Source: Cyclobacteriaceae bacterium (GTDB lineage Bacteria; Bacteroidota; Bacteroidia; Cytophagales; Cyclobacteriaceae). Taken from it: a stretch of DNA of 64,000 nt. Shown here in pieces: positions 26,935 through 35,512 of the stretch. A model generated the notes under the pieces. It was not told the DNA's origin. It saw only the letters and a list, made by a program, of their open reading frames with translations, and did not search any database. Positions within the stretch are counted from its first letter, which is position 1. Every line of letters starts with the position of its first letter. The translations under genes and the position numbers were made by a program. Location: contig JAEUUG010000004.1 in NCBI GenBank assembly GCA_016787565.1, positions 248,001-312,000 of the forward strand. The letters are read 5' to 3'.

Positions 26935-27639
26935 ATGAAGAAGCTTGTTGTAGTTACCGGAGGAACGAAGGGAATTGGTCGTGCAGTGGTTGAAAAATTT
27001 GCGGGCCACGGATTTGATGTGGTGGTGTCGGCCCGGAATGCCGCTGAGCTTTCGGTTATGCAATCAGAGGTAGAAAGGAAATTTAATGTTCAGGTTTTTG
27101 TCCGGTCAACCGATATGGCTGTTAAAGAAGCGGTGACTGATTTTACACACTTTATTCGTCAATTAAATCGTCCTGTTGATGTGTTGGTGAATAATACAGG
27201 ATACTTTGTACCGGGTCAAATTTCAAGTGAACCTGATGGAACCCTTGAAGGGATGATGAACGCAAACCTGTACAGCGCGTATCACATGACACGTGGATTG
27301 GTTGACGGAATGAAAGCGGCAAACAGGGGTCATATTTTTAACATGTGTTCCATTGCCAGCTTCACAGCCTATCCCAATGGTGGGTCGTATGCGATTTCAA
27401 AATTTGCCTTACTTGGTTTTTCAAAATGCCTGCGGGAAGAACTTAAGTCTTTTCAAATCCGTGTAACGGCTGTTATGCCCGGGGCAACGCGCACCGCCAG
27501 TTGGGATGGTGTTGACTTGCCGGATGAACGCTTCATGTCGGCTGAGGATGTAGCCGATTCTATTTTCAATGTATATTCCCTTTCACCGAGAACAGTGGTT
27601 GAAGAAATTGTTTTACGGCCGCAGCAAGGTGATATCTAA
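26935..27639 (+). CDS. Short-chain dehydrogenase/reductase
   Basis: A 234-residue SDR beginning MKKLVVVTGGTKGIGRAVVEKF, with the TGxxxGIG nucleotide-binding motif at the N-terminus. The frame also opens at an upstream TTG, but that extension is unlike the family. The NAG-equivalent is VNNTGYF, the catalytic Ser is in MCSIASF, and YAISKFA supplies the Tyr-x-x-x-Lys pair. It is a cytoplasmic NAD(P)-dependent oxidoreductase of unknown substrate. It is divergent from mlaE and is followed 12 bp later by the ceramidase-like gene. Confidence 0.9.
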   Translation: MKKLVVVTGGTKGIGRAVVEKFAGHGFDVVVSARNAAELSVMQSEVERKFNVQVFVRSTDMAVKEAVTDFTHFIRQLNRPVDVLVNNTGYFVPGQISSEPDGTLEGMMNANLYSAYHMTRGLVDGMKAANRGHIFNMCSIASFTAYPNGGSYAISKFALLGFSKCLREELKSFQIRVTAVMPGATRTASWDGVDLPDERFMSAEDVADSIFNVYSLSPRTVVEEIVLRPQQGDI

Positions 27640-27651
27640 ACCCACAAATCC

Positions 27652-28905
27652 ATGAAAGTGATGCTTAACCGTGTGATGCCACTAGTGCTTACTTTGTTGT
27701 TTCTGTCGTGCAGCAAAAGAGAACAGGCTTCAAAATTTCAGGTAGGCGCATCTTCTGCCACCGTCAATCCTGCTACGGGTTTGTTCATTGCTGGCGATCA
27801 ACCCAATCGAAAGTTCACAGGTATTCACGATGATGTTTTTGCGAAAGCTGTGCTCCTCGCAGATGGCGATTCAGCAATAGCAATTGTAGTGGTTGATTGT
27901 ATAGGTCTGTTGTATCCGGAGGTGAGAAAAATTCAGGAACGCGCAGCTTCGCGCATCAAAAATTTTATCGTACTGCCAGAACGGATTGTAGTGACGTCAA
28001 CGCATACCCATTCCGGGCCGGATGTAGTTGGTATCTGGGGACCGGAACAAACCCGTACCGGTAGAGACAGTGCTTACATTGAAAGCCTGGTTGAAACGGC
28101 TGCACAGCAAGTTGTAGAGGCTGCGCGCAAAGCTGTTCCTGCAAAAGGAAAGTATGCTGTTGCGGAATTTGGAATGGATTGGGTTTCTAACATCAGCGAG
28201 CCAGCAGAAATTGATCGGGAGATGGTCGTACTTCAGTTTGAAAGTCAGGCTGGTGAGGTCATTGCTACACTCGTTAATTTTGCATGCCATCCTACTATCT
28301 TCGATGGGGTTCATGATGTTGTTTCGTCAGATTATGTTGGAGGATTCTATACTAGAATGAGAGAATTATATGGAGGTGAGCACTTGTTTTTGCAGGGCGC
28401 CATTGGTGGTTGGGTTCAGCCCGATAAAGGTGATCGTTCATTTGAATATGGATTTTCACGAGGTTTTGAACTGGCCGAAAGAGCGAAGCAAAGCTTAGCG
28501 AATCCTACCGGTATGGCGCAAAGCAACATTACGTACCGCACAAAAATTTTTGATTTCCCCGTCACACATCCTGGGTGGCAGCAATTGTCGGATATGGGTG
28601 TCATCCAGCGAAAGCTATCCGGGCACACAACAACACAAATGGCATGGTTCAAAGTTGGTGACGTTGAATTTGCTACCCATCCGGGTGAAACCCCGCCTGC
28701 TTATTCTCTGGCAACCAAAGCACTGATGAAAACGAAAGGACCAAAGATTGTTATGGGACTTACCTTCGATGCAATGGGTTACATTTTAAAACCGTCTTTT
28801 TTTGATGATCCTGCGATCCCCCATGGGGAATACCTCACCCACATGTCGACCGGGAGGGAGGCCGGACCCACTGTAATGAAGAAGATGGATGAGTTGGTAC
28901 CCTGA
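27652..28905 (+). CDS. Neutral/alkaline ceramidase-like lipoprotein
   Basis: A 417-residue lipoprotein with lipobox LFLSC (Cys at ~20). The sequence shows the start of the family fold (VGASSATVNPATG, FTGIHDDVFAKAVLL), the catalytic-site block TSTHTHSGPD, and VNFACHPTIF, whose His ligates zinc in neutral ceramidases. It is shorter than Pseudomonas ceramidase and seems to lack the C-terminal immunoglobulin-like domain. Family members hydrolyse the amide of ceramides; in a sphingolipid-containing Bacteroidota this could be lipid turnover (inference). It may be co-transcribed with the SDR gene upstream. Confidence 0.8.
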   Translation: MKVMLNRVMPLVLTLLFLSCSKREQASKFQVGASSATVNPATGLFIAGDQPNRKFTGIHDDVFAKAVLLADGDSAIAIVVVDCIGLLYPEVRKIQERAASRIKNFIVLPERIVVTSTHTHSGPDVVGIWGPEQTRTGRDSAYIESLVETAAQQVVEAARKAVPAKGKYAVAEFGMDWVSNISEPAEIDREMVVLQFESQAGEVIATLVNFACHPTIFDGVHDVVSSDYVGGFYTRMRELYGGEHLFLQGAIGGWVQPDKGDRSFEYGFSRGFELAERAKQSLANPTGMAQSNITYRTKIFDFPVTHPGWQQLSDMGVIQRKLSGHTTTQMAWFKVGDVEFATHPGETPPAYSLATKALMKTKGPKIVMGLTFDAMGYILKPSFFDDPAIPHGEYLTHMSTGREAGPTVMKKMDELVP

Positions 28906-28997
28906 TTGTTAGAAATCTACTTTCATGTGCGCAATCAATATTTCGGTGGGGCCGAACAATTTGCCTTCCAATAGGTTAAATTTGAGTAAATCTTTAT

Positions 28998-30965
28998 GTG
29001 GTGAAATCATCCATTGAAACAATCCGACAGTACTGCAATACCCTCGTTCAATACAGTCGCAGAAAAACCATAGAAGTTAAAATCGGGGATATGCCACTGG
29101 GAGGAAATAATCCCATTCGCATTCAATCTATGACAACCATCGATACGATGGATACGATGGGTTCTGTAGAGCAGACCATCCGCATGGTTGATGCCGGGTG
29201 CGAATATGTGCGCATCACTGCGCCCAGCATCAAAGAGGCGCAAAACCTGGAAGAAATAAAGAAGGAACTTCGTAAGCGGGGTTATGCGGTACCACTCATT
29301 GCCGACATCCATTTTACGCCCAATGCTGCTGAACTCGCAGCGCGTATTGTAGAGAAGGTTCGCGTTAACCCTGGCAACTATGCCGATAAAAAACGTTTTG
29401 AAAATATTGAATATACCGATTCGACTTATCAGGACGAGTTGGAAAGGATACGCGAAAAATTTACCCCACTGGTAAAAATTTGCAAGGAGTATGGCACCGC
29501 CATGCGCATCGGTACAAACCACGGTTCACTTTCCGACAGGATCATGAGTCGCTACGGTGATTCTCCCTTGGGCATGGTGGAGTCTGCCTTGGAATTTCTG
29601 CGCATCTGCGAGGATCTGAATTATTTCAACATCGTTCTCTCCATGAAATCCAGTAACCCACAGGTGATGGTGCAGGCTTATCGTTTACTGGTACAAAAGC
29701 TGGATGAGGAGGGATTCAAGCCCTATCCGCTTCACCTGGGTGTTACCGAGGCAGGCGATGGTGAAGACGGCAGAATTAAATCTTCGGTGGGTATCGGTAC
29801 ATTGCTCGAAGATGGGCTAGGTGATACGATACGCGTATCGCTAACGGAAGAGCCTGAAGCGGAGGTGCCTGTTGCCCGCGAATTGGCCGATCGTTATACA
29901 GCGCGCACCAATCATATTTCCATTCCTGAAGTTACGCATTACCCGATCAACCCCTTTGTGTATAACCGGAGGGTTACACATGAAGTGCAAAATTTTGGTG
30001 GACATCAGGTTCCTCGGGTAGTCGCAGATTTTTCGGCACGTGAAAAAATTACGGCAGCTTCGTTGTTTGCTGTTGGCTACGCATATTCCGTTCCGCTCGA
30101 TAAATGGAATATTTCTGATATGGCCTGCGATTACATTTTTGCGGGCGATCATGATGTTGAGTTTGAAATCCCCGGAACGCTGGGGTTAATCTTTCATCAT
30201 CCTGTATGGATGAAACGGAAAAGAAAGGATAATGCGTTTCCATTGCTAACAGCATCGGAGTATCTGAGTGGGTTTGAGCTATCATCGAAACTTAATTTCA
30301 TCCACGCGAGCTTGTCGGATATAACACCAGCGCTTGTTGATAAAGTTAAGCAAGATGCAACGGTTGTGTTGGTCATCCAGACTCACAATCAGCACGGAAT
30401 GGCTGAGCAGCGAAGGCTGTTTGTTGAACTGATGAATCAGGATTGTCGTGTGCCCGTGATTATTAGTCGCGCTTATGCTAACATTACCTCCGAGCAACTT
30501 CAACTTCATGCAGCAACAGATATGGGAGGCCTTCTGATTGATGGCCTTGGTGATGGGATATTTCTGTCAGCTGAAAATTGTGGAGGCGATAAAATGGTAA
30601 ACGAAACAGCCTTTAATATTTTGCAGGCTACCCGTACCCGTATTTCCAAAACCGAATATATATCGTGCCCTTCGTGTGGCCGAACATTGTTCGATTTACA
30701 GGAAACAACTGCCAAGATCAGATCGCGTACCTTTCATTTAAAAGGTGTAAAAATCGGAATCATGGGCTGCATTGTGAATGGTCCGGGCGAAATGGCTGAT
30801 GCTGACTATGGTTATGTTGGTTCAGGACCCGGGCGGATTACCCTCTACCGGGGGAAAGAGGTTGTTAAGCGGAATGTTCCCAGTGCCCAGGCAGTTGATG
30901 AACTTATCGGACTAATCCGGGAAGATGGCGTGTGGATTGAATTGGAAGAAGTTGAAAAATCATAG
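28998..30965 (+). CDS. ispG: 4-hydroxy-3-methylbut-2-enyl diphosphate synthase, large form
   Basis: A 655-residue IspG (GcpE), which makes HMBPP from methylerythritol cyclodiphosphate in isoprenoid synthesis. The N-terminal TIM barrel shows IRIQSMTTIDTMDT and VRVNPGNYADKK; the C-terminal domain carries the 4Fe-4S ligands in SCPSCGRTLFDL and GIMGCIVNGPGEM. The ~250-residue insertion between them is the plant/Chlamydia/Bacteroidota form. The start is GTG at 28998 (or 29001), preceded by an exact TAnnTTTG element (TAAATTTG, 28977-28984). A 73-residue gene follows after two bases. Confidence 0.96.
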   Translation: MVKSSIETIRQYCNTLVQYSRRKTIEVKIGDMPLGGNNPIRIQSMTTIDTMDTMGSVEQTIRMVDAGCEYVRITAPSIKEAQNLEEIKKELRKRGYAVPLIADIHFTPNAAELAARIVEKVRVNPGNYADKKRFENIEYTDSTYQDELERIREKFTPLVKICKEYGTAMRIGTNHGSLSDRIMSRYGDSPLGMVESALEFLRICEDLNYFNIVLSMKSSNPQVMVQAYRLLVQKLDEEGFKPYPLHLGVTEAGDGEDGRIKSSVGIGTLLEDGLGDTIRVSLTEEPEAEVPVARELADRYTARTNHISIPEVTHYPINPFVYNRRVTHEVQNFGGHQVPRVVADFSAREKITAASLFAVGYAYSVPLDKWNISDMACDYIFAGDHDVEFEIPGTLGLIFHHPVWMKRKRKDNAFPLLTASEYLSGFELSSKLNFIHASLSDITPALVDKVKQDATVVLVIQTHNQHGMAEQRRLFVELMNQDCRVPVIISRAYANITSEQLQLHAATDMGGLLIDGLGDGIFLSAENCGGDKMVNETAFNILQATRTRISKTEYISCPSCGRTLFDLQETTAKIRSRTFHLKGVKIGIMGCIVNGPGEMADADYGYVGSGPGRITLYRGKEVVKRNVPSAQAVDELIGLIREDGVWIELEEVEKS

Positions 30966-30967
30966 GT

Positions 30968-31189
30968 ATGGAAAATCAAAAGGACACAAATTCATCGGCC
31001 ACGAATCACAAGAAAAGCACCTTCCGTGAATTTATTAGCCTGGGCGAAGTGGGTGGTTATTTTTTTCGAAAGAAAGACCCGAATCGTCCCACCAATATTA
31101 ATCTTAAAATGATGCATGGCATCAATAAGATTTCAATAGGAATTTTTTTAGTGGCTGTAATTTATCTCATCGTCAAACGATTTTTCTGA
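30968..31189 (+). CDS. Small membrane protein, DUF6728-like
   Basis: A 73-residue protein with a polar N-terminus, the conserved-looking GEVGGYFFRKKDPNRPTNINL, and one C-terminal transmembrane helix (IGIFLVAVIYLIVKRFF). This matches my memory of the DUF6728 family, common in Bacteroidota and of unknown function. It starts two bases after the ispG stop and ends one base before the next gene, so the three are probably one transcript. Confidence 0.75.
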   Translation: MENQKDTNSSATNHKKSTFREFISLGEVGGYFFRKKDPNRPTNINLKMMHGINKISIGIFLVAVIYLIVKRFF

Positions 31190-31190
31190 T

Positions 31191-31544
31191 TTGAACATTG
31201 AAGGATACAGAAGGCATTGTCTTGCCAAAAAGGGCGTCACCGAGGACTTTCCATTCGATGAGAACACCCTTGTATTTAAAGTGATGGGAAAAATGTTTGC
31301 CCTAAGCGATGTCGAGAATTTTGTCAGCATTAACCTAAAGGTTGATCCGGAAAAAGGTGCCGAATTGCGAGAACAATATCCTTCCGTTCAACCGGGATAT
31401 CATATGAATAAGAAGCACTGGATTACAGTTCAAATAGACGGGTCCATATCCGACAAAGTCCTTCTTAGTTGGGTTGATGACTCCTATAATCTGGTGTGCG
31501 CGGGTCTTTCTAGAAGCGAAAAGTCACGGTTGGAGGCGATGTAA
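31191..31544 (+). CDS. MmcQ/YjbR family protein
   Basis: A 117-residue protein starting at TTG 31191 (MNIEGYRRHCLAKKGV), immediately after the preceding stop. The blocks VTEDFPFDENTLVFKVMGKMFAL, SINLKVDP and YHMNKKHWITV are the MmcQ/YjbR signature. The fold resembles the double-stranded-DNA-binding CyaY-like/YjbR type, but its role is not established. No membrane segment or signal is seen. Confidence 0.88.
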   Translation: MNIEGYRRHCLAKKGVTEDFPFDENTLVFKVMGKMFALSDVENFVSINLKVDPEKGAELREQYPSVQPGYHMNKKHWITVQIDGSISDKVLLSWVDDSYNLVCAGLSRSEKSRLEAM

Positions 31545-31601
31545 ATGGGTAGTCAATTAGGTACTACGAACCAATTTTGCAGGTAATCTCATTAAAATCT
31601 T

Positions 31602-31609
31602 TATTTTTG
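31602..31609 (+). promoter_or_regulatory. Promoter -7 element before the Lys-rich lipoprotein
   Basis: TATTTTTG matches TAnnTTTG, with TTTTG (31575-31579) about 22 bp upstream as a possible -33 box. The gene starts 17 bp downstream. Confidence 0.45.
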
Positions 31610-31625
31610 TTGGAACTGCCCTTAA

Positions 31626-32555
31626 ATGGTGAGGACTTTTTTGTGCTTTTTTGGCCTTAGTATGGCGTTAGGTGCCTGCACCCAGCGAATGGTTTGCCCT
31701 GCCTATCAAAGTGCCTTCATCTACGATAAGGAGGAGCTAAGGAAGAAATTCAGTTATTTCCAGGAAGATTCAACTCCGAAAATACTCACGGCCAGTAAAA
31801 ACAAGTACCTGGTGGCTGAACCGGTAACCTACCGGAAAAAAATCCGAAGTATGCAGACGGTGGAGATGAAACAAATTCCTGTAAAAGTTCCAGATTCTCT
31901 CACCATGGATGGCGATGTGTCGTTGGCTGAACTGGATATGGCTGCCCGATCCGTTATGGATACTATCATGGCCAGCGGCTATCAAAAGAGGGATACTACA
32001 CAGGTGGAAGAAGACAGTGTATATGTTATCACGAAGGATAAGGAACTGCGGTTGTTGAAGTACAATCCCGATAGTCTCAAGTATTCGGTTGTTGATGTTC
32101 GGTTGAATGTTGATCAGGATAACTATATGTGGTATCTCCGAAATTACCTGATTTTACCGGATGTGCGGTTGGCAAAACAGCAGCAACAAAATGCTAAAGA
32201 AGAAGGTAAGAGTTCAAAATCCAAAAAGGGTGTAAAAGGATTTTTCAAGAATTTGTTTAAGAAGAAAAAAGCAACAGCCACCGATTCTACTTCCTTAGTG
32301 GCTCCGGTGCGGAGTGAAAGTGAGTTTGACTACGTGGATGATGAGGAAGGAAATGTAAAAGAGAATGTTGCACTCGAGGAAAAGAAAGAGAAAAAAGGAG
32401 CTTTCTCCTTTCTGAAGAAAAAAGATAAGGCACAAACTACTGGCGATCAACTACCTTCAGATAAGCCCGCCAAAAAGAAAAAAGAAAAGAAGCAAAAAAA
32501 GGCTGATGTTGTAAAACCCGAAGAAGCCACAGACGAAAAAGAAGATGGTTTTTAG
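31626..32555 (+). CDS. Lys-rich lipoprotein of unknown function
   Basis: A 309-residue predicted lipoprotein (lipobox LGAC, Cys ~18). The first ~190 residues include LRKKFSYFQEDSTPKILTASKNKYLV and a stretch of Tyr- and Asp-rich sequence. From ~195 the sequence becomes extremely basic and low in complexity, with Lys-rich clusters separated by acidic stretches (KGFFKNLFKKKK, AFSFLKKKDK, KKKKEKKQKK). I do not recognise a family; similar proteins seem common in Cytophagales. The tail might bind an acidic polymer such as LPS, teichuronic-like glycan or nucleic acid, or simply be disordered (inference). Confidence 0.7.
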   Translation: MVRTFLCFFGLSMALGACTQRMVCPAYQSAFIYDKEELRKKFSYFQEDSTPKILTASKNKYLVAEPVTYRKKIRSMQTVEMKQIPVKVPDSLTMDGDVSLAELDMAARSVMDTIMASGYQKRDTTQVEEDSVYVITKDKELRLLKYNPDSLKYSVVDVRLNVDQDNYMWYLRNYLILPDVRLAKQQQQNAKEEGKSSKSKKGVKGFFKNLFKKKKATATDSTSLVAPVRSESEFDYVDDEEGNVKENVALEEKKEKKGAFSFLKKKDKAQTTGDQLPSDKPAKKKKEKKQKKADVVKPEEATDEKEDGF

Positions 32556-32568
32556 CGTGCTTGTCGTG

Positions 32569-33267
32569 TTAATCGAACAGTGTTAAGTTTCCGAACTGAT
32601 CGGTTGGAGGTGTTGGAATGATCAGCGAAGGAACATCAATGCCCACCATATTGATTCTCGGTGAAACCGGATAGTGATTCATTTTGGAGGCTTCATACGG
32701 TGTTAAAATACTGATGAGTTCGTTTTCGGTACTCTCCGGATTCAGCCACTTTTTCTCTGCTGATTTATCCAGTAACACCGGCATGCGCTCCGAAATATTT
32801 CTAACAACTTCATTTGAAGTGATAGTCAAAAGGGTAAAGGTTTGAATTTGACTTCCATCGTTGTCTTCAAATTCCTCCCACAATCCGGCCATTGAAAAAA
32901 TCTCCTGGTTTGTGGCGATAAAGCGATAAGGGATGGCTGTTTTTTTTCCCACTTTTTTCCATCCATAAAACCCATCGGCAGGAACAATGCAACGCGAAGT
33001 CAGCATGGCTTTTTTCAACGCTGGCTTTTCAGCAATGGTCTCAGTCCGGACATTAATAATTTTTTCAGCAGGTGTTTTGTTTTTAGCCCAATCCGGGGGC
33101 TGGCCCCAATAAAACAAGGATATACCTTCCGGTGCAGAAATGGTGATGACCGGAAGCAGTTGTGTAGGAGCTGCATTGAATCGGGGTGTATAATATTCGG
33201 GCACCTCGATTGAAAATCTTTCTTTTACTTTTTCTGGAGGGGCAGATATACTGTATCGTTCGATCAT
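32569..33267 (-). CDS. SRAP-fold (YedK/HMCES) protein lacking catalytic residues
   Basis: A 232-residue protein of the SOS response-associated peptidase fold. Normal members start MCGRY, and Cys2 links covalently to abasic DNA. Here the start is MIERYS, so Cys2 is Ile. The equivalent of YedK Glu105 (ADGFYEW) is G102 in ADGFYGW, and that of His160 (HDRMP) is S159 in SERMP. The Asn of the NxRxE motif is kept (N72-V-R-T-E). The overall fold blocks (FNAAPTQLLPVI, TSRCIVPADGF, FTLLTI) remain. It could bind DNA without crosslinking, or have lost the function. It overlaps the upstream hydrolase gene by four bases. Confidence 0.85.
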   Translation of the reverse strand: MIERYSISAPPEKVKERFSIEVPEYYTPRFNAAPTQLLPVITISAPEGISLFYWGQPPDWAKNKTPAEKIINVRTETIAEKPALKKAMLTSRCIVPADGFYGWKKVGKKTAIPYRFIATNQEIFSMAGLWEEFEDNDGSQIQTFTLLTITSNEVVRNISERMPVLLDKSAEKKWLNPESTENELISILTPYEASKMNHYPVSPRINMVGIDVPSLIIPTPPTDQFGNLTLFD

Positions 33268-34199
33268 GAAATGAAAAATTCAATGGCTCTTGCCTCACTC
33301 CAGTACAAACCTTCACGATTGAACTGGGTAAAACCTACATGGCCACCGTGTAAAGGTTTTTCAAAGGTAACAAAGCTGTGGTGTTTCAACATAGCGATGG
33401 GAAAACATTCCTCACTCAAAAAGGGGTCATTGTTGGCGTTGATGATTAAGGTAGGTACGGTTATATTCATTACAAACCGTATTGAACTGCATGTTTCATA
33501 GTATTGTACAGCATGTTGAAATCCATGAAGGGGAGCAGTGTAATGATCGTCAAACTCCTGTAAGGACTTAATTTTATCAAGTCGGTTGGTATCCAGTTCT
33601 TTAAATTGTTTGGCTTTCGCTATAATTTTTCCTTTCAGACTTTTGAGAAACCTGTTGGCATAAATCCAGTTTGAAGGATTGGATATTTTTTGACAGCTGG
33701 CGTGAAGATCCATGGGAACGGAAAATGCCACGGCTTTTTTTATCCGGCTGTTAGGGGGGCGCTCACCCAGGTACTTGAGTGTAAGATTTCCACCGAGACT
33801 AAATCCGACAAGATAAATAGCTGAATATACAGTACGCCTTACCGCATGCTGAATCACCGTATCCAGATCATCGGTGGCGCCACTGTGATAAAAACGAAGT
33901 TGATTATTGATTTCCTCACTGCATCCTCTGTAGTTCCAGGCCAGCACATCAAATCCCTGATTAAAGAATGCCTTAGCCATGCCCTTCACATAGGGCCGTT
34001 GCGAATTGCCTTCCAGACCATGTGAGATGATCACAAGCTTATTGGATTTTCCGGTTAACCAGTCGAGATCCAAAAAATCTGCATCCGGGGTAGTAATTCG
34101 TTCACGGGTATAGGGCTGCAGATCCACACTTCGGATGAGGGAAGGGAAAATGGTTTCCAAATGTGCATTGAAAAGAATGAAGGGAGGCTTGTAGCTCAC
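33264..34199 (-). CDS. Alpha/beta hydrolase, YheT family
   Basis: A 311-residue cytoplasmic alpha/beta hydrolase. The N-terminus (PFILFNAHLETIFPSLIRS), the oxyanion motif ISHGLEGNSQRPYVKG, the nucleophile elbow GFSLGGN and the C-terminal His of LHGGHVGF match YheT/YbgF-type esterases. Substrate unknown. Its stop overlaps the start of the SRAP-like gene by four bases (ATGA), so they are co-translated. Confidence 0.88.
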   Translation of the reverse strand: MSYKPPFILFNAHLETIFPSLIRSVDLQPYTRERITTPDADFLDLDWLTGKSNKLVIISHGLEGNSQRPYVKGMAKAFFNQGFDVLAWNYRGCSEEINNQLRFYHSGATDDLDTVIQHAVRRTVYSAIYLVGFSLGGNLTLKYLGERPPNSRIKKAVAFSVPMDLHASCQKISNPSNWIYANRFLKSLKGKIIAKAKQFKELDTNRLDKIKSLQEFDDHYTAPLHGFQHAVQYYETCSSIRFVMNITVPTLIINANNDPFLSEECFPIAMLKHHSFVTFEKPLHGGHVGFTQFNREGLYWSEARAIEFFIS

Positions 34200-34238
34200 G
34201 TTGGTCAGCGCAATGTTTGGAGCCTCAAAATTAAAAGA

Positions 34239-34529
34239 TTAGAACTGAATTACAGCCATTGCTTTTTCGGCAAATGAATTAACCATTCCCGGAAGTGATG
34301 TGAATGGAATGCTCACATCCTCAAAGGATAAAACGAATGGTATCTGATTGAACCAAAGTGTAAAAATAATGATGATGGCTACGATGATGCCTACAACCAG
34401 GGAAAGTTCTTTATAGGTAAAGCTTGTTTTCACAACATTTCTGTTGACTAATGGCATGCCAAGCCGAAAAGGTTCATTTTTGGTAGCATTTTTAGGGTAG
34501 TGGCGCGAATATTGTTCAGTTGTGAACAT
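34239..34529 (-). CDS. Small protein with one transmembrane helix
   Basis: A 96-residue protein if the start is the ATG read from 34529 (MFTTEQYSRHYPKNATKN); an open frame continues further upstream to 34667 but that part is unlikely to be coding because it reaches into the divergent gene's start. A hydrophobic stretch (LSLVVGIIVAIIIIFTLWF) around residues 44-62 gives one membrane helix, followed by a polar tail. I recognise no family. It lies upstream of the YheT-type gene with a 39-bp gap. Confidence 0.5.
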   Translation of the reverse strand: MFTTEQYSRHYPKNATKNEPFRLGMPLVNRNVVKTSFTYKELSLVVGIIVAIIIIFTLWFNQIPFVLSFEDVSIPFTSLPGMVNSFAEKAMAVIQF

Positions 34530-34666
34530 TGCTCTTGCTTGATTTCGTACACATGAATTACTGGTAAGGCTATAAATGGTTACACTGGCCTCGATAGAAT
34601 CATGAACAGCATTGAACTTCTTTTCTTTATAAATTTGTTGATGCTTTAGGTTTTGAATTACGCACA

Positions 34667-35218
34667 ATGAAAAGAATATTCTGGTTTTTTCTCAGCTTCA
34701 TCGGTTGGTCACTTCTGGCATCAATGGATTCTCGCATACATTCCATGGAGTATGCAGAAAGTCCGGTTCAGTGGATATCGTTTGAAGAAGCGGTAAAAAA
34801 ATCTAAAACTGAGAAGCGAAAGATTTTTATTGATGTTTATACGGATTGGTGTGGTTGGTGTAAGGTAATGGACAAAAACACTTTTAGCGATCCGAGGGTG
34901 GCAAAGCTTTTAAATGAAAAGTTTTATGCCGTTAAGTTCAATGCCGAGCAGCGTGCGGATGTTCTTTTTAATGGGAATACATTCAAATTTGTGGGCGAGG
35001 GAAGGGGAGGTTATCACCAATTAGCAGCATCGCTGTTGAACAACAAATTGAGTTACCCGACTGTTGTTTTTTTAGATGAAGATTTTGGAATGCTCCTCCC
35101 GTTACCGGGATACCGCGAAGCACCTGAATTTCACAAAATAGCTCAGTTCATTGGTGAAGATCATTATAAAACCGGAAAGTGGGAAGAATGGGAAACCCGG
35201 TATAAGTCTCCCTATTAG
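34667..35218 (+). CDS. Secreted thioredoxin-like protein
   Basis: A 183-residue protein with an N-terminal hydrophobic segment (IFWFFLSFIGWSLLASM) acting as signal or anchor and a thioredoxin fold with WCGWCK active site near residue 62 and the cis-Pro in SYPTVVFLDE. It resembles the DsbD-gamma/thiol:disulfide class in Bacteroidota. It should act in the periplasm in reduction or disulfide exchange. It ends 14 bp before a bidirectional terminator. Confidence 0.85.
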   Translation: MKRIFWFFLSFIGWSLLASMDSRIHSMEYAESPVQWISFEEAVKKSKTEKRKIFIDVYTDWCGWCKVMDKNTFSDPRVAKLLNEKFYAVKFNAEQRADVLFNGNTFKFVGEGRGGYHQLAASLLNNKLSYPTVVFLDEDFGMLLPLPGYREAPEFHKIAQFIGEDHYKTGKWEEWETRYKSPY

Positions 35219-35232
35219 CCTGTGCCAAAAAT

Positions 35233-35267
35233 AAAAAAGCCTCTTCGTAACCAGAAGAGGCTTTTTT
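35233..35267. terminator. Bidirectional intrinsic terminator
   Basis: AAAAAAGCCTCTTC (35233-35246) pairs perfectly with GAAGAGGCTTTTTT (35254-35267) around a 7-base loop, with A and T tracts on the two sides. It serves the thioredoxin gene on the plus strand and the small membrane gene on the minus strand. Confidence 0.9.
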
Positions 35268-35287
35268 GATGATCTATACTTGATTGA

Positions 35288-35416
35288 TTAGTCTTTCTTT
35301 TCTTCTTTTTTAGTTTTCAAAAAATCAACGTATCCAAGGGCTGTAGCGAAGCCAATAACAACGGCAACGATGGCAATAAAAACATTGGCTCCGTCTGCTA
35401 AATATTGTTGAAACAT
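35288..35416 (-). CDS. Small membrane protein, 42 aa
   Basis: An ATG read from 35416 gives 42 residues: MFQQYLADGANV, then a hydrophobic helix (FIAIVAVVIGFATALGYV), then a Lys/Glu-rich tail (LKTKKEEKKD). It has its own good promoter (TTG-N18-TACCTTTG, 35437-35465) and shares the terminator at 35233-35267, which makes it a well-supported monocistronic gene. I do not recognise a family. Confidence 0.7.
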   Translation of the reverse strand: MFQQYLADGANVFIAIVAVVIGFATALGYVDFLKTKKEEKKD

Positions 35417-35436
35417 AGTATCATTTATTTACCCTA

Positions 35437-35465
35437 CAAAGGTATAGTTAAACCGGTAACGGCAA
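35437..35465 (-). promoter_or_regulatory. Promoter of the 42-aa membrane protein
   Basis: Read on the minus strand: TTG (35465-35463), 18 bp, then TACCTTTG (35444-35437), a full match to the Bacteroidota TTG-N17-23-TAnnTTTG promoter, 20 bp before the ATG. Confidence 0.6.
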
Positions 35466-35512
35466 AAGAAATTGATGTTAAAAATTAGTTAATCTTGACA
35501 AGCAAGTTTCCG

